This document shows, piece after piece, positions 1 through 4,869 of a stretch of DNA of 5,431 bases. Source of the DNA: Rubrobacter sp. (GTDB lineage: Bacteria > Actinomycetota > Rubrobacteria > Rubrobacterales > Rubrobacteraceae); contig JACDFX010000168.1 in assembly GCA_013815575.1 (NCBI GenBank), positions 1-5,431 of the forward strand. The letters are read 5' to 3'. Each line of letters begins with the position of its first letter. Position 1 is the first letter of the stretch. The notes under the pieces are model-generated. The model saw only the letters and a program-made list of their open reading frames with translations. It did no database searches and had not been told where the DNA came from. The translations under genes were made by a program, and so were the position numbers.

Positions 1-16
1 GCACTCGGGTGAATAA
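1..16 (+). repeat. Repeat R1, right end of an R-family copy cut by the window edge
   Basis: The 16-mer GCACTCGGGTGAATAA is identical to positions 2985-3000, the right end of repeat R3. It lies 20 bp beyond the stop codon of the phosphodiesterase gene, much as R3 lies 16 bp beyond the stop of the minus-strand sulfatase. Only the right end is visible. That the rest of an R element continues upstream is inference. Confidence 0.6.
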
Positions 17-52
17 GGCCTCTGGCGAGGTGCGTGTCAGGCGCGTCGCACC
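9..52 (-). terminator. Possible weak terminator after the phosphodiesterase gene
   Basis: On the minus strand a 6-bp stem (GGTGCG at 52-47 with CGCACC at 34-29) encloses the stop codon. A short CCTC/GAGG hairpin follows (30-27 and 22-19), then CCTTATTC, whose T-rich part comes from repeat R1. The stems are short and the T-tract is interrupted, so this is a weak call made partly by analogy with the better hairpin after the sulfatase at 3017. Confidence 0.25.
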
Positions 53-1125
53 GTGGCTACCAAGAGTCCCAGGCTCAGGAGCAGCGCGCCGAGCGCGACG
101 TACGGCAGGAGCGGTATCCCGCCGGTATCCGGCACCTCCGAAGCGGTCCCCGAGAAGCAGGCCATCGAGTCCTCCGCGGACTCGATGGCCGCGCTGTTGC
201 CGTCCGCGGCATCCTCGCCTAGCACCCCCTCCAGCCGGTTTGGGAAGTCCGTGAACATGCCGTCCACCCCGAGGTCGATCATCTCCCGCATGTCCGGCTC
301 CTCCAACAGGGTGTAGGGATGTACGGCCAGGCATTCGGCGTGCGCCGCCTCGACGAGCCCGCGGTCCACGTCGTCCATCGAGGGGCCGATCCCGACAGCG
401 TACTCCCCTGTCGCCGCGAGGTCGGCGCCTATGGTCTCGCCCGTCTCCTCGTCCGAGTAGAGCTGGACCAGCGGCAGCGAGGGGTCCTCGGCGTGTATCT
501 CCTCCAGGCTTGCGGGGACGAAGGATTGGATGAGGACCCGCCAGCTACCGGCGGCGGGCTCGCTGAGGCCATACTCGTCCATCAACCGCAGCAGCTCCTC
601 CTCCATGCCTGAGCTGGCGTCGATGCCGGGGTTACCGGGCGGGGCTTCGGAGGAGCGGGTCTCGATGTAGTAGTTGGTCTCGGTGCCGTAGCGCCGGAAC
701 ACCTCCTCGAGCGTCGGGATCTTCAGGCCCTCGTACTCGTCGCGCGCGAAGTCGGGGTAGCGTTCGTTGAAGAAGCTGCCCACGTCGCAGGTCTTTACCT
801 GCTCAAGGGTCTTCTCGCTGACGGGCCCGGTGCAGTTCTCCGCCGGTCCCCTGGTGGTACGGTCCAGATCCTCGTCGTGCACGACGACCAGTACGCCGTC
901 GCTGGTCATCCTGAGGTCCTGCTCGATATAGTCGGCCCCGTTCTCGAGCGCCAGGTCGTAGGAGGCGATGGTGTGCTCGGGCGCCAGCCCCGCCGTGCCC
1001 CGGTGGCCGACGTTCACGACCGGTCCCCCAGCAAGCTCCGCGGCCTGGACGGCCCCGGACACGCAGAGAGCGGCGATCAGCGCGAACAACACTACCGCAA
1101 CCCGTGTGGTACGCATGTTAGGCAC
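37..1125 (-). CDS. Secreted, sortase-type wall-anchored glycerophosphodiester phosphodiesterase
   Basis: Predicted to hydrolyse glycerophosphodiesters to glycerol 3-phosphate and an alcohol outside the cell, as GlpQ/GDPD enzymes do. The 362-residue product has an N-terminal signal peptide (about residues 5-29). The GDPD TIM-barrel motifs follow in order: H41-R-G, P49-E-H-T, E68-x-D70, H83-D, E155-T-R, Q200-S-F and F291-T-D. These give the two catalytic histidines (41, 83) and metal ligands (E68, D70, E155). The family's usual E-x-K is E-T-R here, a conservative change. The C-terminus has a linker, then VPDTGG (331-336), a hydrophobic helix (about 337-358) and a VRRA tail, which is the layout of an LPXTG-like sortase signal. 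No sortase gene is in the window. GTG at 1125 is preferred because AGGAGG lies 7 nt upstream; the ATG at 1116 would leave 16 nt. The gene is divergent from the Tat sulfatase. Family assignment is firm; the substrate (phospholipid head groups or teichoic acid) is unknown. Confidence 0.93.
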   Translation of the reverse strand: MPNMRTTRVAVVLFALIAALCVSGAVQAAELAGGPVVNVGHRGTAGLAPEHTIASYDLALENGADYIEQDLRMTSDGVLVVVHDEDLDRTTRGPAENCTGPVSEKTLEQVKTCDVGSFFNERYPDFARDEYEGLKIPTLEEVFRRYGTETNYYIETRSSEAPPGNPGIDASSGMEEELLRLMDEYGLSEPAAGSWRVLIQSFVPASLEEIHAEDPSLPLVQLYSDEETGETIGADLAATGEYAVGIGPSMDDVDRGLVEAAHAECLAVHPYTLLEEPDMREMIDLGVDGMFTDFPNRLEGVLGEDAADGNSAAIESAEDSMACFSGTASEVPDTGGIPLLPYVALGALLLSLGLLVATVRRA

Positions 1126-1130
1126 AGTCA

Positions 1131-1140
1131 CCCCTCCTCT
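1131..1140 (-). promoter_or_regulatory. Ribosome binding site that decides the phosphodiesterase start
   Basis: The minus strand reads AGAGGAGGGG. The AGGAGG core (1138-1133) ends 7 nt before GTG at 1125, and 16 nt before the in-frame ATG at 1116. This spacing favours the GTG start, giving a protein that begins MPNMRTTRVA. Confidence 0.75.
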
Positions 1141-1154
1141 AGCCTCCGACCGCA

Positions 1155-1183
1155 AGTATGGGCGGTGCTCCATTCCGGCGCAA
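1155..1183 (-). promoter_or_regulatory. Possible promoter of the phosphodiesterase gene
   Basis: On the minus strand TTGCGC (1183-1178) lies 17 nt before CATACT (1160-1155). The matches to sigma-70 boxes are 3/6 and 4/6. Transcription from here would give a short leader containing the ribosome binding site. This is a weak, spacing-based call. Confidence 0.28.
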
Positions 1184-1216
1184 GCTAGCCGACGATGGTT
1201 TGAGGCACCCAGACCA

Positions 1217-1283
1217 CGAACTTCGGAGAACCCCCTCAGAGCGAAGTTCCGGGAATGGTCCTTACCCGAAGGTGGGTGAATGA
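1217..1283 (+). repeat. Repeat R2, complete uninterrupted R-family copy
   Basis: A 67-bp intergenic repeat between the divergent genes. It holds two related 14-bp units, CGAACTTCGGAGAA (1217-1230) and CGAAGTTCCGGGAA (1242-1255), starting 25 bp apart. A segment with CTTACCCG (1261-1268) ends in GGGTGAAT (1274-1281). GAACTTC and GAAGTTC form an inverted repeat (1218-1224 and 1243-1249). It aligns without gaps to R3 once R3's insertion is removed, and its right 41 nt match R4 at 31 positions. It has no coding potential. It could be a small non-autonomous mobile repeat, a REP-like element or a regulator binding site; the sequence does not decide between these. Confidence 0.75.
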
Positions 1284-1308
1284 CGTGCGAGGGATCGGCT
1301 GATAGAGT
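1280..1308 (+). promoter_or_regulatory. Possible promoter of the Tat lipoprotein gene
   Basis: ATGACG (1280-1285) and TAGAGT (1303-1308) each match sigma-70 consensus boxes at 4/6 and are 17 nt apart. The leader to GTG 1345 would be about 30 nt. The -35 box would overlap the last bases of repeat R2, so R2 could influence this promoter. Weak evidence. Confidence 0.3.
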
Positions 1309-1344
1309 GCGCACCCTGGGGGACGCGGCGGGGGGCGGCTTGGG

Positions 1345-2811
1345 GTGGGCAGGGAACCGCGAAGGGCCTTGACGAGGAGAGACTTCTTGAGGGCCGCGGG
1401 CGCGGTCGGGTTGCCCCTGCTCGGCGCGGCCGGGTGCGGCGGCCTCGCCGGCAAGCTGCCGCGGGTGCCCGAGGATTACCTCCCGAGGGGCGGGCCCGGG
1501 CACAACGTCATCCTGGTGATCGTGGACAGCCTCAGGAAGGACCACGTGGGCGCCCACGGCAACGACTGGATACGCACCCCCACCCTCGACGCCCTCGCCG
1601 AGGAGAGCCTGCTCTTCACCCGCGCCCACCCGGAGGCGATGCCCACCCTGCCGGCCAGGAGGGCCATCCACACCGGGATGAGGACCTGGCCCACCCGCGC
1701 GCCCCGCTTCGGGTGGTCGCCGATCCCCCCGGGGCAGCGCACCCTCGCCGAGATACTGGGCGCGGAGGGCTACCTCACCGCGCTCGTGACCGACACCTAC
1801 GTCCAGTTTCCCTACAGGGACCCCGACCTGAACTTCGGCCGGGGCTTCGGGGCGTACCGCATGATCCGGGGCCAGGAGAACGACGCCTTCAAGGACCCCT
1901 CCTCGCTCCCCGAGGAGGAGATGCAACGCTACATGCTCCTCGGGGAAGGCAAGAAGGCCCGCCAGTACCTGGCCAACGTCCGGGGCCGCGAGGGCGAGGA
2001 GGACTGGTTCGCCCCCAGGGTGTTCCTCGGCGCCATCGAGGCGCTGGAGGCGGCGGCGGCGGGAAACCGGCCGTTCTTCCTCGTGGCCGACTGCTTCGAC
2101 CCCCACGAGCCCTGGGACCCCCCCGAGCACTACGTTCGCCTCTACGACGAGGGCTACGAGGGCAAGGAGCCCCTGAGCGACAACTACGGCACGGACGACT
2201 ACCTCACGGACCGCCAGCTCCTGCGCATGAGGGCTCTCTACGCCGCGGAGGTCACCATGGTGGACCGCTGGCTCGGGAGGTTCGTCCGGAGGGCGCGCGA
2301 GCTCGGGGTCATGGAGAGGACGCTGCTCGTCGTGGTCTCCGACCACGGCCACCTCCTCGGGGAGCACGGCTACACGGGCAAGCTCCCCCACCGCCTCTAC
2401 CGCCAGCTCACCGACACCGTCTTCATGCTGAGGCACCCCGGGGGCAGGGGGGCGGGCAAGACCAGCGGCTTCTACGCCTCCACCCACGACGTGGCGCCCA
2501 CGATACTGGGCTACTTGGGGGTGGAGCAGACCGAACCCATGGACGGGCAGGACCTGACGCCCCTCCTGGAGGGCAGGGACCCCGAGCGGCCCAGGGACCA
2601 CATCACCCAGGGCTACGCCGCGTACGTCTGCTGCCGGGACGAGCGCAGGGTGATGTTCTGCCGCTCCGACGGGGCCGACGCCCACCTCTTCGACGCCGTG
2701 AACGACGCGGACCAGGGGAGGGATCTGGCCGAGGCGGAGCCCGAGACGGTCGCAAGGATGTTCAGGGAGTACGCCCAGGAGGACGCGGCGGGACGCCTCC
2801 CCAACTTCTGA
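1345..2811 (+). CDS. Tat-exported lipoprotein, sulfatase-family hydrolase with Thr at the nucleophile position
   Basis: A 488-residue alkaline phosphatase/sulfatase superfamily protein (PF00884-type). The N-terminus has a twin-arginine motif T10-R-R-D-F-L-R, a hydrophobic stretch and a lipobox-like A28-A-G-C31, so export by Tat and lipid anchoring outside the membrane are likely. Fold landmarks are metal ligand D61 in IVDSLRKDH, D252-P-H-E-P-W, S332-D-H-G-H with E340-H-G, and K346. The catalytic segment reads M-P-T101-L-P-A-R-R-A-I-H-T-G, so Thr replaces the Cys or Ser that is oxidised to formylglycine in true sulfatases. Thr nucleophiles are known in relatives such as nucleotide pyrophosphatases and LtaS, so a phosphodiesterase or phosphotransferase role is possible. 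The substrate is unknown. GTG 1345 is the first start after the in-frame stop at 1303 but lacks a clear ribosome binding site; TTG 1369, giving MTRRDFLRA, is a real alternative. The last codons and stop lie inside repeat R3. Confidence 0.88.
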   Translation: MGREPRRALTRRDFLRAAGAVGLPLLGAAGCGGLAGKLPRVPEDYLPRGGPGHNVILVIVDSLRKDHVGAHGNDWIRTPTLDALAEESLLFTRAHPEAMPTLPARRAIHTGMRTWPTRAPRFGWSPIPPGQRTLAEILGAEGYLTALVTDTYVQFPYRDPDLNFGRGFGAYRMIRGQENDAFKDPSSLPEEEMQRYMLLGEGKKARQYLANVRGREGEEDWFAPRVFLGAIEALEAAAAGNRPFFLVADCFDPHEPWDPPEHYVRLYDEGYEGKEPLSDNYGTDDYLTDRQLLRMRALYAAEVTMVDRWLGRFVRRARELGVMERTLLVVVSDHGHLLGEHGYTGKLPHRLYRQLTDTVFMLRHPGGRGAGKTSGFYASTHDVAPTILGYLGVEQTEPMDGQDLTPLLEGRDPERPRDHITQGYAAYVCCRDERRVMFCRSDGADAHLFDAVNDADQGRDLAEAEPETVARMFREYAQEDAAGRLPNF

Positions 2812-3000
2812 GAACCCCCTCGGCGCGAAGTTCGCAGAATGAGCCAGCCTGTTGAAAAACTCGATCCAGGAGCGTTTATAGGTGCATAGAGTGGCGCTAG
2901 AGGCCCCGAATCGACGTTTTTGGGGTCGTTTTGAGGCTCGTAAGCGGCCACCGGGGAGTTTTTCAACAAGCTGGAGCCTTCCACGCACTCGGGTGAATAA
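2801..3000 (+). repeat. Repeat R3, R-family copy split by a MITE-like insertion
   Basis: The left part (2801-2844) has two 14-bp units at 2801-2814 and 2826-2839, again 25 bp apart. The right part (2978-3000) ends in GGGTGAATAA. Removing 2845-2977 leaves 66 nt (from 2802) that align gap-free to R2 from 1218. The left unit overlaps the final codons and TGA of the plus-strand gene. The right end lies just past the stop of the minus-strand sulfatase, so the copy fills most of the space between these convergent genes. Confidence 0.75.
2845..2973. mobile_element. 129-bp MITE-like insertion with 18-bp inverted ends and a GAGC duplication
   Basis: The left end CAGCCTGTTGAAAAACTC (2845-2862) and the reverse complement of the right end (2956-2973), CAGCTTGTTGAAAAACTC, differ at one of 18 positions. 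GAGC flanks both sides (2841-2844 and 2974-2977) as a 4-bp target-site duplication. The interior is too short for a transposase and contains no convincing ORF, so the element is non-autonomous and would need a transposase acting in trans. Insertion into repeat R3 is supported by the gap-free alignment of the reconstructed empty site with R2. The IS family that supplied the ends cannot be named from these ends alone. Confidence 0.8.
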
Positions 3001-3027
3001 AACCGTAGGACGACGTTCAGTCGTCCT
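2996..3027 (-). terminator. Rho-independent terminator of the minus-strand sulfatase, overlapping its stop codon
   Basis: On the minus strand AGGACGAC (3027-3020) pairs perfectly with GTCGTCCT (3014-3007) around the 5-nt loop TGAAC, which contains the stop codon at 3019-3017. Downstream comes ACGG, then TTTTATT (3002-2996). The 8-bp stem with a T-rich tail fits an intrinsic terminator, although four bases separate stem and T-tract. The T-tract comes from the end of repeat R3. Confidence 0.55.
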
Positions 3028-4600
3028 CGGCGTCGCGGCACTCCTCCCCGGAGCACTGCCTGAGCGCGTCCAGTTGCGCCTCGAGCCGTCGTTTGAGCTC
3101 GGGCGACGCCGCCGAGTACTCGTTGTCCAGCTCGTAGGGGTCCCTCCTCAGGTCGTAGAGCTCGTGCTCGCCGGGCTTGTACTCGACGAAGATGCGGTCC
3201 TTCGTCCTTAGGGCCTTCAGCCACGGGCGCCCCCACTCCTCGCTCGCTTCCGCCTGGGAGGAGGAAGACTTGCGCCAGTCCCCGGGCAAAGGGTCGCCGG
3301 TGAGCGCCGGCGCCACCTGGTTCTCGCTCACGAAGGGCGGGCGGGGCACGCTGCCCCTCTCGGCCACGGATTCCACCACGAACCTCTGGCGCCAGTCTTC
3401 CTCGGGGGTCGGCGTCGCGTCCAAGAGCGGCGCGAGCGAGCGGCCGTCCACGAAGCCGGGCGGGTCCACGCCGGCAAGGTCCGCGATGGTGGGGGCGAGG
3501 TCGTTGTTCAGCACCATGTGAGGGAGCTTCCTGCCCTCGGGCACGCCCGGGCCGCGCACGACGAGGGGCACCCTGATGTCCTCCTCGTAGGGCGTCCACT
3601 TGCCGGCTTCGAGGCGGTGCTGGCCCAGGTGGAAGCCGTGGTCGCTCGTGAAGAAGACGTAGGTGTTATCCAGCTCGTTGCTCTCGCGCAGGGAGTCGAA
3701 GAGGTCGCCGATCATGTCGTCCACGGCCATCATGGACTGGAGGCGCTTGCGGTGGAGCTCATCCATGTAGGCGATCTGGTCGGCGCCGAGCGGCGGGTTG
3801 TCGCGGATCCAGCGCGGCTTGTCGGAGACGTCCTCCTCGTCGAAGTTCGGCGGCCGGGGAAGCGGGAGGCCCTTCAGGGTGTCCTCGTCGCGGGGGGCGG
3901 GGGTCGCCGGCTGGTGCGGGGCCTTGGTGCCGATCCACATCAGGAAGGGACGGTCTGTGGTGAAGAAGGGCGGGTCGGCGCCCGCGGTCCGCTCGACGTA
4001 GCCGCTGGCCTTGTCCGAGAGCACGTCGTCTAGGTGGTAGCGGTCGGCGTCGTAGCGGATGATGGCACCGTTCTCGTTGAGGGAGTCGCCCAGGAAGTTG
4101 CCCGAGATCCCGTACCATTCGTCCCAGCCGGGCGGGACGTAGGTCCCCCCGTAGCCGTTGAGGTACTTGCCGAAGAAGGCCGTCCGGTAGCCGTCCTCCT
4201 GCAGCCAGGTGGCCGCCGTCGAGGCGTCGCCGCCCGAGATGCGGAACCTCTCCGCTCCCCCCAGCGGGGGCTTGTTGGTGAGGATCTGGTGGTTGTGGGT
4301 GTACTGGCCGCGCAGGGTCGTCGCCCGGCTCGGGCAGCACAGGGGGTTGGTGACGAAGGCGTTCTCGAAGCTCGCGCCCCGCCCGATCAGCTCGTTCTTT
4401 ATGTGGGGCATGTGCCCCAGGTTGGCCGGGCTGAGGTCCCGGACGGCCAAATCGTCCGTGACGATCAGGACCACGTTGGGCCGCTCGGGCTCCTCGTCTT
4501 TCTGCTCGGGCGGTGGCTTGCCCTCGGCGGTCGGAAGGCAGGAGACGAGCGCGCAGGCGAGGGCCAGCAGGAGGACCGCCCGGCCGACCTTTAGGAGCAT
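3017..4600 (-). CDS. Secreted lipoprotein arylsulfatase-family enzyme (formylglycine type)
   Basis: A 527-residue sulfatase predicted to hydrolyse sulfate esters outside the cell. It has a Sec lipoprotein signal MLLKVGRAVLLLALA with lipobox L18-V-S-C21, then a charged, Pro-rich linker (about 22-41). The sulfatase domain follows: metal-binding D49-D50 in VLIVTDD, the C88-C-P-S-R92 signature (Cys88 is the residue converted to formylglycine), G144-K145, H229 in KAPHQP, S319-D-H-G-F-H-L-G-Q-H and K334-W-T. The C-terminal part includes ELYDLRRDPYELDN (480-493), typical of the family's C-terminal subdomain. Overall it resembles arylsulfatases and N-acetylglucosamine-6-sulfatases, but the substrate cannot be assigned. 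The ATG at 4600 is chosen because the signal peptide begins there. GGAGG sits only 2 nt upstream, closer than usual. GTG 4684 would add 28 residues that break the signal-peptide layout. The enzyme needs a formylglycine-generating enzyme, absent from the window. It is convergent with the Tat lipoprotein gene. Confidence 0.92.
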   Translation of the reverse strand: MLLKVGRAVLLLALACALVSCLPTAEGKPPPEQKDEEPERPNVVLIVTDDLAVRDLSPANLGHMPHIKNELIGRGASFENAFVTNPLCCPSRATTLRGQYTHNHQILTNKPPLGGAERFRISGGDASTAATWLQEDGYRTAFFGKYLNGYGGTYVPPGWDEWYGISGNFLGDSLNENGAIIRYDADRYHLDDVLSDKASGYVERTAGADPPFFTTDRPFLMWIGTKAPHQPATPAPRDEDTLKGLPLPRPPNFDEEDVSDKPRWIRDNPPLGADQIAYMDELHRKRLQSMMAVDDMIGDLFDSLRESNELDNTYVFFTSDHGFHLGQHRLEAGKWTPYEEDIRVPLVVRGPGVPEGRKLPHMVLNNDLAPTIADLAGVDPPGFVDGRSLAPLLDATPTPEEDWRQRFVVESVAERGSVPRPPFVSENQVAPALTGDPLPGDWRKSSSSQAEASEEWGRPWLKALRTKDRIFVEYKPGEHELYDLRRDPYELDNEYSAASPELKRRLEAQLDALRQCSGEECRDAEDD

Positions 4601-4720
4601 CCCCTCCGATCCAAAGTAACCGTCCGCCGCCGCGATGTCCTTCCCGAGTAGGAACCCCGGCACATGGTACACGTTCTGCTGCACGGCCCCGCCCCGACGG
4701 CCTAGACCCGCAAGGTGGCG

Positions 4721-4741
4721 TAATACTCGCGGTGGGTATTA
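4721..4741. repeat. Short hairpin-forming inverted repeat
   Basis: TAATACTC (4721-4728) and GGGTATTA (4734-4741) can form an 8-bp stem with one G-T wobble and a 5-nt loop. It lies 120 bp upstream of the sulfatase start and one base from the larger inverted repeat. It could be an operator or part of a leader hairpin. The function is not shown by the sequence. Confidence 0.4.
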
Positions 4742-4742
4742 T

Positions 4743-4790
4743 CGGGTTCTTATGTACAGACGGAGGGGCTAGATCTTACATAAGAACCCG
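4743..4790. repeat. Perfect 14-bp inverted repeat with a 20-bp centre
   Basis: CGGGTTCTTATGTA (4743-4756) is the exact reverse complement of TACATAAGAACCCG (4777-4790), with 20 bp between. There is no T-tract on either side, so a terminator is unlikely, and no flanking target duplication is evident. It may be a tiny inverted-repeat element, joined insertion-sequence ends, or a dyad regulatory site upstream of the sulfatase. Confidence 0.7.
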
Positions 4791-4827
4791 CGCGGCATAG
4801 GACCGGGGCTACGCGGGATCCTGGATG

Positions 4828-4869
4828 CGAACTTCCGAGAACTGTGCTTACCCGCAGTTGGGGGAATAG
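4828..4869 (+). repeat. Repeat R4, short form of the R family
   Basis: It starts with one 14-bp unit, CGAACTTCCGAGAA (4828-4841), followed by GTGCTTACCCG (4844-4854) and GGGGGAATAG. From 4829 its 41 nt match R2 positions 1243-1283 at 31 positions without gaps, so it lacks R2's first unit. AACTGTG (4840-4846) and CGCAGTT (4853-4859) can form a 7-bp stem with one wobble. The copy abuts the stop codon of the membrane-protein gene at 4870-4872. Confidence 0.65.

Larger units (their letters stand above)
4601..4827. other. Upstream region of the minus-strand sulfatase
   Basis: This gap lies between the sulfatase start and repeat R4. It contains two inverted repeats (4721-4741 and 4743-4790, listed separately). 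I see no convincing promoter. GATAAT on the minus strand (4743-4738) resembles a -10 box but has no recognisable -35 box at 16-18 nt and would give a leader of about 130 nt. No small gene with a credible start and ribosome binding site was found. Confidence 0.5.

Noticed and set aside
1117..1123. GTTAGGC, identical to an integron attC core, with repeats after each gene suggesting a cassette array
   Set aside because: The 7-mer lies within the start region of the phosphodiesterase gene, not in a repeat. The R elements carry no RYYYAAC/GTTRRRY pair, and the genes face both ways, unlike integron cassettes.
1832..1842. Further GAACTTC or GAAGTTC matches inside genes (around 1832, 3842 and 5027)
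   Set aside because: They are short matches that encode conserved or ordinary residues, and lack the 14-bp unit and the GGGTGAAT end of the R family.
2852..2882. Outward promoter in the MITE-like insert (TTGAAA followed by TATAGG)
   Set aside because: The spacing is 19 nt, the -10 match is poor, and it would read antisense into the sulfatase gene. The TTGAAA is part of the inverted-repeat end.
37..2988. A 983-codon open frame on the minus strand running through the phosphodiesterase and antisense to the Tat lipoprotein gene
   Set aside because: Only the last 362 codons, from GTG 1125, have a signal peptide, ribosome binding site and family motifs. The rest is low-complexity Gly/Val/Pro/Arg-rich antisense of a G+C-rich gene, and its first codons lie in the MITE-like insert.
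4601..4684. GTG 4684 as the start of the minus-strand sulfatase
   Set aside because: It would place 28 residues ahead of a complete lipoprotein signal peptide that begins at ATG 4600, and the extra residues contain no export features.
1217..4869. R repeats as a CRISPR array
   Set aside because: The copies are separated by whole genes of more than 1 kb, vary in length and sequence, and no cas gene is present.
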